A DNA stretch of 64,000 nt from Bacteroidia bacterium (GCA_040880525.1 JBBDIG010000016.1:1-64000); one strand, 5' to 3'; shown: positions 17,975 to 27,644, counted from the stretch's first letter. The notes: generated from the sequence alone by a model not told the origin. Program-made: numbers and translations.

Positions 17975-19033
17975 TCAGGCAATGCTTATTTTTTTCTCCA
18001 GATATACATCCTGGATGGCATTGAGCAATTCCACGCCTTCCTTCATAGGGCGCTGAAAAGACTTGCGGCCGGAGATTAAACCACTGCCGCCTGCCCGTTT
18101 GTTCACCACGGCAGTAAACACCGCTTCAGCCATATCCGATGCGCCTGAGGAAGCTCCGCCTGAATTGATAAGCCCGATACGGCCCATATAGCAATTGGCC
18201 ACCTGATACCTGCAAAGGTCAATCGGATGGTCAGATGACAGCTCATCATAAACTTTCTTATGCGTTTTGCCAAACTTCAATGCATTGTACCCGCCATTTA
18301 ACTCAGGGAGTTTTTGCTTAATAATATCCGCCTGAATCGTAACTCCCAAATGGTTGGCCTGCCCGGTAAGGTCAGCCGAGGTATGATAATCCGTACCCTC
18401 TTTTTTAAAGGCATTGTTTCGGGTATAGCACCAGAGAATGGTGGGCAATCCTAACTCATGGGCACGTTCAAATGCCTGGGCCACCTCCACGATCTGGCGG
18501 GAGGACTCATCAGAGCCGAAATAAATAGTAGCCCCCACGGCTGCGGCTCCCAGGTTCCATGCATCATCTACCGATCCGAACATGATCTGATCGTATTTAT
18601 TCGGGTAGGTCATCAATTCATTGTGGTTCAGCTTCACGATGAAAGGGATTTTGTGGGCATATCTGCGGGCAGCATTGGCAAGAACGCCAAAAGTGGTAGC
18701 CACTGCATTGCAGCCGCCTTCTATTGCAAGCTTCACAATATTTTCAGGATCAAAATAAATGGGATTTGGCGCAAAAGACGCGCCTGCTGAATGCTCTATC
18801 CCCTGATCAACAGGAAGAATGGACAGATACCCTGTATTGCCCAGGCGGCCATGGCCATAAATGGCCTGCAGATTTCGCAATGTCTGTACGCTGCGGTTTG
18901 AATCCTTAAAGCGCTCTTCCACAACGTTGGGGGAAGGAAGGTGCAGCAAATCTTTGCTTATTGTGCTGCTCACATGGTTCAGCAGTTTTTCGGAATCCTT
19001 GCCCAGCAAACCTGCAATCTTATCGTAACTCAT
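17975..19033 (-). CDS. fbaB: Class I fructose-bisphosphate aldolase (DhnA/FbaB type)
   Basis: The 352-residue product is a Schiff-base aldolase of the bacterial/archaeal DhnA family, which cleaves fructose 1,6-bisphosphate in glycolysis and runs in reverse in gluconeogenesis. Family landmarks are [33 protein letters not shown], the segment [10 protein letters not shown] and, near the C-terminus, [13 protein letters not shown]. It is complete and cytosolic. It is divergent from 19192 and precedes accD on the same strand. Confidence 0.92.
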   Translation of the reverse strand: MSYDKIAGLLGKDSEKLLNHVSSTISKDLLHLPSPNVVEERFKDSNRSVQTLRNLQAIYGHGRLGNTGYLSILPVDQGIEHSAGASFAPNPIYFDPENIVKLAIEGGCNAVATTFGVLANAARRYAHKIPFIVKLNHNELMTYPNKYDQIMFGSVDDAWNLGAAAVGATIYFGSDESSRQIVEVAQAFERAHELGLPTILWCYTRNNAFKKEGTDYHTSADLTGQANHLGVTIQADIIKQKLPELNGGYNALKFGKTHKKVYDELSSDHPIDLCRYQVANCYMGRIGLINSGGASSGASDMAEAVFTAVVNKRAGGSGLISGRKSFQRPMKEGVELLNAIQDVYLEKKISIA

Positions 19034-19191
19034 CTATTTTAGTAGTTTAAAAAAATGGAGTGCAAAGTAAATAAATTGACCAGTAAGACTGAACTGTAGT
19101 TATTACTGGTGGTTTTAGATCAAAAACCAGAATATTTGCTTTAGAATGAGTTGGAATCTTAGTTTCGCAGTAATAAGAAAACCGTCTCTCC

Positions 19192-19491
19192 ATGATCAAA
19201 TGGCTTAATGAGCATTTGTTTTCCTGCTTCTTTCTGAAGCATTTTCATCTCCCTTGCCCGGGATGTGGAATGCAGCGGTCATTTCTTGCGCTGATACAGG
19301 GTCAAATTACTGAGAGCATTATACTGTATCCTGCGCTCATTCCCACCATTATCATGTTGCTGCTTTTAATCACGCACATTTTAAGGCCCTTCCCGGGAAG
19401 CCTGAAGTACCTTGTCGCAAGTTTTCTCATCTCAACCACCATTTTAATGGCTGGCTACATATTGAAAATTATCCAACTCATAAACCTTTAA
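19192..19491 (+). CDS. DUF2752 membrane protein
   Basis: The 99-residue product has the DUF2752 signature CPGCGMQRSFLAL after the first helix and two further transmembrane helices (about residues 42-60 and 70-90). The family function is unknown. It begins a tight cluster: the next start lies five bases after this stop. DUF2752 genes often sit beside CCC-motif membrane proteins in this phylum, as here. Confidence 0.8.
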   Translation: MIKWLNEHLFSCFFLKHFHLPCPGCGMQRSFLALIQGQITESIILYPALIPTIIMLLLLITHILRPFPGSLKYLVASFLISTTILMAGYILKIIQLINL

Positions 19492-19496
19492 CTATT

Positions 19497-19853
19497 ATGG
19501 CTGACGAAACGATCCTTCGCCCTGAAGCTACATTTCCACAACAATCCACGCCCAATTCCACGGCTGTGCTGATATTGGGCATCGTGTCCATTGTCACCTG
19601 CTGGTGCTGGGGCATCGGGATCATTCCTGCTATCGCAGCCATTTTTATGGCCTCCCGTGGCAAAAAGGAATATGAAGCACATCCTGAAAGATTTACAGTC
19701 AGTTCCTACAACAACCTGAAGGCAGGAAAGGTGGTGGCTATTATTGGTCTTATCCTGTGCGTAATAGTTGTTCTACTATCCTTGATCAGCAATATTTTCT
19801 TCCATGATGAAATCAGGGAAATGATGGAGGAACTGCAGCAACAGGAATTCTGA
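19497..19853 (+). CDS. CCC-motif membrane protein
   Basis: The 118-residue product begins with a short polar segment, then NSTAVLILGIVSIVTCWCWG and a second helix containing GKVVAIIGLILCVIVVLLS. This layout (two helices around a charged loop with KKEYEAHPE) matches the small 'CCC motif membrane protein' family of Bacteroidetes, although the cysteines here are reduced to CWCWG. Its role is unknown. The stop overlaps the next start (TGATG), so it is co-translated with the ureohydrolase. Confidence 0.7.
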   Translation: MADETILRPEATFPQQSTPNSTAVLILGIVSIVTCWCWGIGIIPAIAAIFMASRGKKEYEAHPERFTVSSYNNLKAGKVVAIIGLILCVIVVLLSLISNIFFHDEIREMMEELQQQEF

Positions 19854-20914
19854 TGGCAAAAACGCCACGTGAGGAAAAACTTGCATCCTTCAATCCTGAT
19901 TTTAATGGACTGGAAGCAAAGGGCCTTTTCGGACTGCCCTTTACGCCTGCCGAATCTACGGTGGTGGTAGTGCCCGTTCCCTGGGAAGTAACAGTTTCTT
20001 ATGGTGCCGGTACTGCCCATGCGCCTGCCGCTATTCTGGAAGCCTCACAGCAAATTGACCTGCATGATTTTCACTTTGGCAAGGCATGGCAACATGGATT
20101 TGCGATGGATGCCATTCAACCGCTGTGGGAACAACGAAATGCTGAGTTGAGGCTTCTCGCTGAGCCGTACATTAAAACGCTGGAATCCGGAAAAATGCAG
20201 ACATCCGCGAGTGATTTTTCGCTGGAACTTGAGAAGATCAATGAAGGCTGCTCGGAGATGGTGGATGATGTTGAGGATGTGACGCGGCAATGGCTCAGCA
20301 AAGGGAAGCTTGTGGGCATTGCAGGCGGGGATCACAGTTCTCCGCTGGGATTGATGCGCACGCTGGCTATTCAGCATCCGGGATATTCTGTCCTGCAACT
20401 TGATGCGCACGCAGATCTGCGTCCGGCCTATGAGGGTTTTGAATTCTCTCACGCTTCTATTATGCACAATGCCCTGAAGATCTCAGCGATCGAAAACCTG
20501 GTTCAGGTAGGTATCCGGGATATTTCTCAGGGAGAATCAGACGTAATTAAAAAAGCGGAGGGCCGCATAAAGGTCTTTTATGATGCTGCGCAAAAGGAGC
20601 AATTATTCAGGGGGAAGTCCTGGGCCTATTGCTGCGATGAGATCGTTGAGAGCCTGGAGAAGAAAGTTTATATCAGCTTTGATATTGACGCGCTGGAACC
20701 CCATTTATGCCCCAATACCGGGACGCCCGTTCCGGGAGGACTTTCATTTGAACAAGCAGTTTTTCTGCTGGAAACGCTGGTAAAAAGCGGTCGCCAGATT
20801 ATTGGTTTTGACTTGTGCGAAGTTTCACCTGGCCAGAATGAGTGGGATGCTAATGTCGGAGCACGGATGCTCTATAAACTCTGCGGCTTTGCAGCTACTG
20901 CTTTAAAGGCATAA
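19853..20914 (+). CDS. Agmatinase/arginase-family ureohydrolase
   Basis: The 353-residue product has the binuclear manganese site of ureohydrolases: GGDHSSPLG, DAHADLRP (DxHxD) and SFDIDALEP (DxD). Agmatinase, arginase, guanidinobutyrase and related enzymes share these motifs. Agmatinase (putrescine plus urea from agmatine) is a common annotation, but residues alone do not fix the substrate. It has an insertion around residues 85-145 relative to short bacterial agmatinases, including a stretch rich in Glu/Asp. It is the last gene of the DUF2752/CCC cluster and overlaps the previous stop by one base. Confidence 0.85.
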   Translation: MAKTPREEKLASFNPDFNGLEAKGLFGLPFTPAESTVVVVPVPWEVTVSYGAGTAHAPAAILEASQQIDLHDFHFGKAWQHGFAMDAIQPLWEQRNAELRLLAEPYIKTLESGKMQTSASDFSLELEKINEGCSEMVDDVEDVTRQWLSKGKLVGIAGGDHSSPLGLMRTLAIQHPGYSVLQLDAHADLRPAYEGFEFSHASIMHNALKISAIENLVQVGIRDISQGESDVIKKAEGRIKVFYDAAQKEQLFRGKSWAYCCDEIVESLEKKVYISFDIDALEPHLCPNTGTPVPGGLSFEQAVFLLETLVKSGRQIIGFDLCEVSPGQNEWDANVGARMLYKLCGFAATALKA

Positions 20915-21163
20915 AGGTGCGCAATCTATGAAGCATGAAAAGGCAGCGTACTGCTTTCTGAGTCATATTTCTTACAAGATGTAAGTCAGGTATTTAGTAT
21001 TTAATTAAACAGAATGTAATCTATTATTATTTACTTATTATACTTTCATTTTCATGGTAACTTTGGCAAACATCCATCATTGGGTTTTGGCTGGGTGGAT
21101 CATGAAGAAAGGAATCAAAAAAAGAGGGCAGATTATTTGTTTCACCAAAAACAACCCTCTACT

Positions 21164-21445
21164 ATGTACATCCTGATTTATCACAAAATTCACAAGCCCG
21201 GGGAATTCTGGGAACGTGCAAGAAGTTCGGTTGCCGACCTTCCGGCTCATATCAAACTTCACAGCATTTTGCCGAATCAGGACGGCACTACTGCTACCTG
21301 CCTCTGGGAAGCTCCCTCAATTAAAGACGTGAGAGATTTCGTCACGCATCATGTGGGGGAATTGAATGAAATGGAGCTTTTCGAAGTTGATATGGATAAA
21401 GCTCCAAACAATATTCGCCCTCCTGCTGAACGTGCTGACAGCTAA
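21164..21445 (+). CDS. Small hypothetical protein (possible dimeric alpha/beta-barrel)
   Basis: I start at 21164 (MYILIYHKIHKPGEFW) because the residues upstream look like non-coding sequence. The 93-residue product has a beta-alpha-beta-beta-alpha-beta order, with TATCLWEAPSIKDVRDFV and LNEMELFEVD. This recalls small ferredoxin-like proteins that work as dimers. I cannot name the family with certainty. It overlaps the convergent transporter gene by four bases. Confidence 0.55.
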   Translation: MYILIYHKIHKPGEFWERARSSVADLPAHIKLHSILPNQDGTTATCLWEAPSIKDVRDFVTHHVGELNEMELFEVDMDKAPNNIRPPAERADS

Positions 21446-22362
21446 AGAATTTGCGGCCTTTTTCGCTTCATCAGACGCCCGCTCAGCACGTGGCCAAATA
21501 CCGCCAGGAGGATGATTGCAGTACCGAAGTAGAATTCCAGCGGCAGGTCCTTTCCCTCTTTCAATACCAGATAGGCCAGAATGATCCCATAGACCGGTTC
21601 CAGATTCAGCGCCAGATTGGAGATATAGGCTGAAAGATGTTTAAGCGCCTTCAGTCCCAGGTTGTAAGCGAGCGTAGTACAAACCAGGGACAGCACGAGC
21701 AGGTAAATCCAATCCACCTTCACAGGCATAAAGTCCGCTTCCGGAAAAACCTGCAGGTACCACGGCATCAGCAAACTCAGAAAGACGAAGCCAGAGAACA
21801 GCTCAATGAAAGTGATCATATTCGGGCCTGCCTCCCCCACCACCTTTTTATTAAAAATAGTAAACACGGCCGCCAGAAATGCCGCAATAATTCCCAGTAC
21901 AATACCGGTAACGTATTCTCCGCTCACCCTGAAGATCATGTAAATACCCACAATCACCAAGGCGCCAAGAAACACCTCCATCCGTTTTATTTTTTTCCGG
22001 AAAACAAGGGGTTCTAAAAAAGCCGTGAAAATGGTAATGGTGGAAAAGCAAATGAGCGCAATGGAGGCATTGGAATATTTTATTGATCCGTAAAAGGTGA
22101 GCCAGTGTATGGCTACCAGCACTCCTATTCCCGCCAATGACCAGAAGGTTTTTCGCTTCAGCAATTTCCATTCGCGCCAGATACGGGGCAGGAGGAGCAG
22201 GCTCAGGCACGTAAAAAGCAGTCGCCACCAAACCAGAGGCCCTTCAGCAAGCGAAATAAGCTTCCCCAGGATGGCGGTGAAGCCAACCAGGAAAACTGAA
22301 ATGTGCAACTGGAAATAAGCTTTGGTAACCGGTGTCAAAATCAGTAATGGCGTTTCCGGCAA
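21442..22362 (-). CDS. EamA/DMT-family transporter
   Basis: The 306-residue product shows about ten transmembrane helices arranged as two EamA repeats, with characteristic segments such as WWRLLFTCLSLLLLPRIWRE, FSTITIFTAFLEPLVF and LEPVYGIILAYLVLKE. Members of the drug/metabolite transporter superfamily move amino acids, nucleosides or other small metabolites across the inner membrane; the substrate is unknown. The start could lie a few codons downstream of 22362, because the first dozen residues are unremarkable. Confidence 0.85.
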   Translation of the reverse strand: MPETPLLILTPVTKAYFQLHISVFLVGFTAILGKLISLAEGPLVWWRLLFTCLSLLLLPRIWREWKLLKRKTFWSLAGIGVLVAIHWLTFYGSIKYSNASIALICFSTITIFTAFLEPLVFRKKIKRMEVFLGALVIVGIYMIFRVSGEYVTGIVLGIIAAFLAAVFTIFNKKVVGEAGPNMITFIELFSGFVFLSLLMPWYLQVFPEADFMPVKVDWIYLLVLSLVCTTLAYNLGLKALKHLSAYISNLALNLEPVYGIILAYLVLKEGKDLPLEFYFGTAIILLAVFGHVLSGRLMKRKRPQIL

Positions 22363-22535
22363 AAGTAGATCAAGGCCCTGTGATTAGGTGCCTGAGCAAA
22401 ATGGTTACTTGAAAATCAAATAATTGAACAGCAAACGCAACCCTTCGGACAACTTTTCAATCTGTGTAAGATAGAACCCGGAATTGGTGGGTTCAGATTT
22501 TGGAAATTAAATCACACCACAAAAAACACTACGAT

Positions 22536-22736
22536 ATGACAAGAAAACGACACACTGAACTTTCTGAAACTCCTAAAGTACATTCCGAGCTACAGGGGTT
22601 CGAACTGCGGCTCAATTCGCTTGGTGAAATTGAATGCACCGTTTCTGACAGTGAAATAAATGAATTTCTTTCACGGCATGTATTTGATAAAAAACTTCAG
22701 AACGAATTAGCACAAGCGCAAGATTATTCTGTTTAA
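22536..22736 (+). CDS. Small soluble hypothetical protein
   Basis: From the ATG at 22536 (MTRKRHTELSETP) the product is 66 residues; an upstream in-frame start at 22500 adds twelve. It is polar, with a central beta-like segment FELRLNSLGEIECTV and an amphipathic helix at the end. No family is recognised. A good intrinsic terminator follows 27 bases later, which supports a real transcript. Confidence 0.5.
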   Translation: MTRKRHTELSETPKVHSELQGFELRLNSLGEIECTVSDSEINEFLSRHVFDKKLQNELAQAQDYSV

Positions 22737-22761
22737 TCAATTGGTTTTGAGTATCTCATGG

Positions 22762-22799
22762 TAAACCCCGTTCCCTGAAAAGTGAGCGGGGTTTTTTTA
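22762..22799 (+). terminator. Rho-independent terminator
   Basis: AAACCCCG and CGGGGTTT form the stem around a loop of about 16 bases, followed by a run of seven T residues. It ends the transcript of the small protein at 22536-22736. Confidence 0.8.
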
Positions 22800-22947
22800 T
22801 TGATATTTTTGATAATCATGTATTCCGTATAAAATGCTGAAAATCATAGTGGTTTTAATGATCACAAATAAATTATAACAGCTTTTTCATGGAACGTAAA
22901 AGATATTGAACCTTTCGCATTTGTTCTCAACTATCTCTTTTTAAAAA

Positions 22948-22955
22948 TACCTTCG
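22948..22955 (+). promoter_or_regulatory. Candidate -7 element (TACCTTCG) upstream of the B12-binding gene
   Basis: TACCTTCG agrees with TAnnTTTG at seven of eight positions and lies 25 bases before the ATG at 22980. A TTG at 22921 could be the -33 element, though the spacing is slightly long. Confidence 0.35.
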
Positions 22956-22979
22956 CCCCTCATTTAAAGTATTCTGAGT

Positions 22980-23393
22980 ATGACAATGGACAGGCCCATC
23001 AGGGTATTGGTGGCTAAAGTGGGGCTGGATGGCCACGACCGCGGGGCTAAAGTAATTGCCATGGCGCTGCGTGATGCAGGCATGGAAGTGATCTATACCG
23101 GCCTTCGGCAAACGCCAGAAATGGTGGTGAATGCGGCCATTCAGGAAGACGTGGATGCCATTGGCGTTAGTATTTTATCCGGGGCGCACAATACGGTATT
23201 TCCCCGCATCATTAAGCTGATGAAAGAAAACGGGATGAACGATGTGCTGCTCACCGGGGGAGGCATTATTCCCGGAGCGGACAGTGAAAAATTGCACGAA
23301 ATGGGCGTTGGCAAACTCTTCCCGCCTGGCACTCCGATGGATCAGATCGTGCAGTATATCCGCAATTGGGTGGCATCCAACAGAACCCACTGA
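22980..23393 (+). CDS. Stand-alone cobalamin (B12)-binding domain protein, methylmalonyl-CoA mutase C-terminal type
   Basis: The 137-residue product is a complete B12-binding domain with the DxHxxG signature [13 protein letters not shown] (His19 would coordinate cobalt), followed by GVSILSGAH and [11 protein letters not shown]. This is the C-terminal domain of methylmalonyl-CoA mutase, or the small subunit of two-part mutases such as isobutyryl-CoA mutase. No catalytic large subunit is in the window. It is followed 84 bases later by an enoyl-CoA hydratase on the same strand, which suggests acyl-CoA metabolism. Confidence 0.88.
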   Translation: MTMDRPIRVLVAKVGLDGHDRGAKVIAMALRDAGMEVIYTGLRQTPEMVVNAAIQEDVDAIGVSILSGAHNTVFPRIIKLMKENGMNDVLLTGGGIIPGADSEKLHEMGVGKLFPPGTPMDQIVQYIRNWVASNRTH

Positions 23394-23476
23394 GCCTTTC
23401 TTTAAAGTCGTTATGCTTTCCACTGCTACCTTTGGAGCGCATTTCAATTCTTAAAAATTAAAATCGAACACAATAG

Positions 23477-24250
23477 ATGTCTACACTGAAAACTGAGATC
23501 GTTAATGGTATTTTAACCATAACTATTAACCGCCCTGACAAATTGAATGCGCTGAACCGCCAGGTGATCAGCGATATTAAAGAAGCGGTTGAAAGCGGAC
23601 TAAACAATAAAGAGGTGCATGGAATGATCCTGACCGGGGAGGGCCCAAAAGCCTTTGCTGCAGGAGCAGACATTGCTGAATTCGCCAATTACTCGGAAGC
23701 GAAAGGAGAGGAATTGTCAGCCACCGGCCATCATGTTTTTGATAAAATTGAGCACGCCTCCAAACCCATTATTGCGGCTGTTAACGGTTTTGCTCTGGGC
23801 GGAGGCTGCGAACTGGCAATGGCCTGCCACCTGCGCGTGGCCAGCGAAAATGCCCGCTTTGGGCAACCGGAGGTAAACCTGGGCGTCATCCCCGGATATG
23901 GTGGCACCCAGCGTCTTACCCGCCTTATTGGCCGCACGAAAGCGCTGGAGTTCCTGATCACGGGAGACATGATAAAGGCGGATGAAGCCCTGCGGCTGGG
24001 CCTGGTAAACCATGTGGTGACACAGGATGAGTTAATGAACAAATGCAGGGAAATACTCGACAAGGCTGGCAGTAAATCGCCACTGGCCATCGGGCGCATC
24101 ATTGCCCTTGTAAACACTTGTGAAGAAGGTGGAAATACCGGTTTCCAGGACGAGATCCGGGAATTTGGCCGCTCCTTTGGCACTGCCGATTTTAAGGAAG
24201 GCACCACAGCATTCCTCGAAAAGCGTACTCCGGCATTTACAGGAAAATGA
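23477..24250 (+). CDS. Enoyl-CoA hydratase/isomerase (crotonase family)
   Basis: The 257-residue product has the oxyanion-hole segment AFAAGADIAEF and the catalytic region GFALGGGCELAMACHLR followed by FGQPEVNLGVIPGYGGTQR, containing both glutamates expected of an enoyl-CoA hydratase. The enzyme would hydrate trans-2-enoyl-CoA in beta-oxidation or a related pathway; exact chain length is unknown. It may be co-transcribed with the B12-binding protein before it and the PAP2 phosphatase seven bases after it. Confidence 0.9.
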   Translation: MSTLKTEIVNGILTITINRPDKLNALNRQVISDIKEAVESGLNNKEVHGMILTGEGPKAFAAGADIAEFANYSEAKGEELSATGHHVFDKIEHASKPIIAAVNGFALGGGCELAMACHLRVASENARFGQPEVNLGVIPGYGGTQRLTRLIGRTKALEFLITGDMIKADEALRLGLVNHVVTQDELMNKCREILDKAGSKSPLAIGRIIALVNTCEEGGNTGFQDEIREFGRSFGTADFKEGTTAFLEKRTPAFTGK

Positions 24251-24257
24251 AATTCCA

Positions 24258-24950
24258 ATGGCTGACAATCCTGAAAACATCCGGCTTCCCCGCCTTCGGG
24301 ATGTGATCCATGATCATCCTTTTTTCTTTTATCCCTACTTTTTGCTGTTGCTCTTTACGGCCATTGCGATGGGATTTTATGATTACAAGGAAATGTTTTT
24401 CAGCATCCACGGCCTGAACGCGCCTTTTTGGGATGACTTTTTTTACTACGGAACTTATCTTGGGGATGGCCTCTTGTCGTTCTTTGTGGCGGCAATGCTG
24501 TTGTTTGTGCGGTACCGGCTCGCCATTGCTGCCGGGATTACATTTATTATCACGGGAATTGTTGCACAACTGCTCAAGAATTTCGTATTTGAAGGTCGCC
24601 ACCGCCCGTTCCGGGTGCTCACTGAAGCGCCTGATTTTAACGTCATTGAGGGCCTGGAACTTCACAGCTATCACAGTTTTCCTTCCGGCCACACAGCCAC
24701 CGGGTTTGCGATATTTGCTTTCTTGGCGCTGGTTATTAAGCGGCCGCCCGTAAGCATCCTTTGTTTTTTAATTGCTGTGATGGTAGGTTATTCGCGAATT
24801 TACCTCGGCCAGCATTTTTTTGTGGATGTATATGCCGGTTCCGTGGTAGGTGTTACCTGTGCCATCCTTGGCTATTGGTTCCTGGAGGTTAAGAAACCGG
24901 GAAAACTGCTGCGGAAGAATTGGATGGAGAAGTCGCTGCTCAGAAATTGA
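24258..24950 (+). CDS. Membrane-bound PAP2-family phosphatase
   Basis: I start at 24258 (MADNPENIRLPR), because the longer ORF start lies inside the enoyl-CoA hydratase. The 230-residue product has about six transmembrane helices and the three PAP2 motifs: KNFVFEGRHRPFR, YHSFPSGHTATGF and SRIYLGQHFFVDV. Such enzymes dephosphorylate lipid phosphates, for instance undecaprenyl pyrophosphate or phosphatidylglycerol phosphate, at the periplasmic face. The first motif is K-x6-R-x-R-P-like and intact. Confidence 0.9.
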   Translation: MADNPENIRLPRLRDVIHDHPFFFYPYFLLLLFTAIAMGFYDYKEMFFSIHGLNAPFWDDFFYYGTYLGDGLLSFFVAAMLLFVRYRLAIAAGITFIITGIVAQLLKNFVFEGRHRPFRVLTEAPDFNVIEGLELHSYHSFPSGHTATGFAIFAFLALVIKRPPVSILCFLIAVMVGYSRIYLGQHFFVDVYAGSVVGVTCAILGYWFLEVKKPGKLLRKNWMEKSLLRN

Positions 24951-25023
24951 GTTATGAATTTGAAAAAGAATAAAGCCCTATACGTGTTTACGATTCCTTT
25001 GTAATAAATTGGTTTATCAATAA

Positions 25024-25067
25024 CCTGCTCAATAGCGTAGTGTTTAAACCTTACGCTATTGAGCAGG
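25024..25067. terminator. Strong hairpin between convergent genes
   Basis: CCTGCTCAATAGCGTA (25024-25039) and its perfect complement (25052-25067) enclose a 12-base loop. It lies between the PAP2 gene (+) and the OstA-like gene (-). It lacks a clean T run, but the 16-bp perfect stem could terminate transcription from both directions or be a scattered palindromic repeat. Confidence 0.5.
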
Positions 25068-25232
25068 GCGGGCTTGGCTAAAAAGCAAATGCCAGAAAAT
25101 TTGAGCGTCTTTATATTAAATTAACAATAAAAACCTTTAATTTTAATAATAAAGAATTCAGCAAGATTTAATTGGTATTTTAATTTTCAGATAAAACATA
25201 ATTAAGGAATGAAAATTTGAAATTCCACGCGG

Positions 25233-26990
25233 CTATTCCTCCTTCACCTCTTCCTCTGAAGCATTCTCTTCTTCTTCTTCAGTTTTTTCTAAGGATTCTC
25301 TCTGCATTTTTCTGCCTTTCCTGAATTTCAACAGAGGGTTAGCATTTTGAGTGGATGGCTGCTCCAATTTTTCTTCCTTTTCTTTTAATTCTTTTTCTTT
25401 AGTCTCCGGAGGGATGGATCCCATAGTACTATCTTCTCTGTAATCTTCACCGACCAGTGATCTTACGGAAAGAGGCCGAAGTTCCTCCCGCCAGTCAAAT
25501 CCCTTCAGCTTCAGGTCTGCGGCTGCCACCTGCATTAAGGGGTTCATGTCTCCTGACGGTTTTTTAAGAAAAGTGATCTGGCTCACCTGATTGCTGTCAA
25601 TACCTATCCGGATATCGCTGCTCTCGATTTTATTTACACCAATGTATTTATCCTTTTCATCTTTCACAAAATAGATGCTCTGGCCATTGCCATATACGTC
25701 TACCTGATACATTTCATTGTTGCGAAACCAGGCCGTCATGTCCTTGCCTTTTATCTGGTTGTAGCGGATGGAATCTTCGGGCGAAATGATGAAGGCATCT
25801 TTGGTCATTTCCAGGCGCTGCACGTTGTTGTTTCTCGTAAATATTTTGATGTGTTCCGCAGTCACCTGGAATTTGTCGAACCACAACACAGGCAGGTGGT
25901 AGAGGTCAATCACCGAATCGCGGAATGAGTAGACGAGCGAATCGCAGGCAGTCTGGAAATCTGTGCTGAAGGACCGGGCATCATAATATCCGCGCAGTAC
26001 GCGGTAGCGCACCAGGCTGTCAGGCACAGCAAGTGAATCCACCGTTTTTACAGAATCGGTTTCATAAGCGGCCCACAGCGTATCGCTGGTCATAAAAAAA
26101 GTGTCCTTTTCAAATGGCTTCACCACCAGAACTTTTTTTGTAATGAATGTTTCTTCGGAATACTCAAAATGCTTGGCATAGTTTCCTTTGATCCTGAATT
26201 TCTCCACCGTATCCAAAAGCGTGATGTTTCCTTCGGCCCGGCCCAGGCCGCGATTTCTATCATAGAACAGGCTGTCGCCATATAGTTCCTGTGCTCCGCT
26301 CTTGAGACTGGCGTTCTGCCCAAAGCGCGCTCTGTCAGTTTCGGTATTATACCATCCGTTTTCGCAGTAGAGTGCATTGCTATCGCTGAGGATATGGGTA
26401 GGCCCGTAGAAATAAGCTACTTTGGTGGGAATGTGATATCGCAATGTATCGCAGTTCATGGTATACCGCGGATTGACCAGCTTCACATTGTGCCGGAAAT
26501 AGAGGTCCTGCGAGGTTGAATAATAATATCCGCGGTCGCTGGTGAGCGTATTTTCATCACTGTAAATAATACCGCTGTCGAGGTAATAGCCCTGGCTCAG
26601 TCCTACATCGTAGTAAAGCTTTTCGGTTCGCAATTCCATTTCACGATCCATGAGCCGTACATCGTCAGAGATCACGGCAAACTTCCGTGTAGCGTCATAG
26701 TCCAGCCGCTTACCGTAGAGGTCAATGCTGTCGCCTTGTTCGATGTGAATGTTTCCGTAAGCCTCAATGGTATTGGCCGTAATGTTTTGGTAAGCGCTGT
26801 CGCAATGGAGGATCATGTCCTTCTGCTTCAGCACCACGTTACCAGTCAGCATCCGCACCTCCTTGCCACCGCGCGAAACATACTCCAGCACCTTAGCGCT
26901 TTTAATCTCCATCACATCTCTGGTTTGGGAAAAAAGCGAAAGACTAATTAAAATAAAAAACAGAAGAGAAAGCTGGAATTTGCCAGTCAT
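25233..26990 (-). CDS. OstA-like (LptA/LptD N-terminal domain) protein
   Basis: The start at 26990 (MTGKFQLSLLFF) gives a clear signal peptide ending LSLFSQ. Successive short beta repeats follow, such as GNVVLKQKDMILHCDSA, AYGNIHIEQGDSIDLYG and AEGNITLLDTVEKFRI; these are the beta-jellyroll/taco repeats of the OstA family, which carry lipopolysaccharide across the periplasm. The family is frequent in Bacteroidetes, where it is usually annotated 'OstA-like'. The last 70 residues are highly charged (runs of Glu and Lys) and are probably disordered. A role in LPS transport is inferred from the family. Confidence 0.82.
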   Translation of the reverse strand: MTGKFQLSLLFFILISLSLFSQTRDVMEIKSAKVLEYVSRGGKEVRMLTGNVVLKQKDMILHCDSAYQNITANTIEAYGNIHIEQGDSIDLYGKRLDYDATRKFAVISDDVRLMDREMELRTEKLYYDVGLSQGYYLDSGIIYSDENTLTSDRGYYYSTSQDLYFRHNVKLVNPRYTMNCDTLRYHIPTKVAYFYGPTHILSDSNALYCENGWYNTETDRARFGQNASLKSGAQELYGDSLFYDRNRGLGRAEGNITLLDTVEKFRIKGNYAKHFEYSEETFITKKVLVVKPFEKDTFFMTSDTLWAAYETDSVKTVDSLAVPDSLVRYRVLRGYYDARSFSTDFQTACDSLVYSFRDSVIDLYHLPVLWFDKFQVTAEHIKIFTRNNNVQRLEMTKDAFIISPEDSIRYNQIKGKDMTAWFRNNEMYQVDVYGNGQSIYFVKDEKDKYIGVNKIESSDIRIGIDSNQVSQITFLKKPSGDMNPLMQVAAADLKLKGFDWREELRPLSVRSLVGEDYREDSTMGSIPPETKEKELKEKEEKLEQPSTQNANPLLKFRKGRKMQRESLEKTEEEEENASEEEVKEE

Positions 26991-27023
26991 AGCGGGGATT
27001 AGGTACACGTGAAGGGCCGCTGG

Positions 27024-27644
27024 TCAAAAATCAAGCAGCTTTACCTCCGCCAGCGGGCTGAATAAATAGAGCCGTTTGGTTTCCACTTCCATGCAGCGAT
27101 ACCGCTTTCGCAGCTTTTCTTTTTTCTGGAAAATGCGACCATCATGCCACTCAAAATGGCAGGAGCCCGGCAACTCTTCCAGCGTGGGGAGGCGCTTTAT
27201 GGCTCCGTCATAATTGCGGAGGAGGCGGTGTAGCTTCACGTCAGTGCAACTGGCCGCTGCCGGGTTCAGCATATACGCCTGTAGTTGGCGGGTTACGTCC
27301 TGGGGGAATACTTCGGCCTGGAAAAATGGCTGCATCAGTACCTTAAACTGCTCCTTCCATTCCGTGCCATGAGGTTTGGCCTTTTGTCCGTGAAGTTTCC
27401 AGGTAGCCAGGTGCGCATATTCATGGATGTATGTAATGAGGAAGAGGAAAGGGTTGAGGTTGTGGTTCACGGAAATGCGATGCGGCTGCCCCCGGAAGGA
27501 TGGCCGGAAATCGCCATACTTGCTCTTGCGTGCCCGGCTGATCTTAAACTGGCAGGAATGCTCGTAAAATAACCTGAAGGCGGGGGATAACCCTGCCTCA
27601 GGCATATACTTGCGCATAATGTTGCTAAACTGCTCTTCCGTCAT
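27024..27644 (-). CDS. SprT-like zinc-metalloprotease-domain protein
   Basis: The 206-residue product, starting at 27644 (MTEEQFSNIMRKY), contains the zinc signature HEYAH in ITYIHEYAHLATWKLHG, with a later PHGTEWKEQF that fits the SprT-like pattern. The C-terminal part includes a cysteine-rich stretch and a CHFEWHDGRIF motif, as in SprT proteins with a second small domain. SprT-like proteins include proteases acting on DNA-protein crosslinks; bacterial members are poorly known. It lies 33 bases downstream of the OstA-like gene start, on the same strand. Confidence 0.8.
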   Translation of the reverse strand: MTEEQFSNIMRKYMPEAGLSPAFRLFYEHSCQFKISRARKSKYGDFRPSFRGQPHRISVNHNLNPFLFLITYIHEYAHLATWKLHGQKAKPHGTEWKEQFKVLMQPFFQAEVFPQDVTRQLQAYMLNPAAASCTDVKLHRLLRNYDGAIKRLPTLEELPGSCHFEWHDGRIFQKKEKLRKRYRCMEVETKRLYLFSPLAEVKLLDF

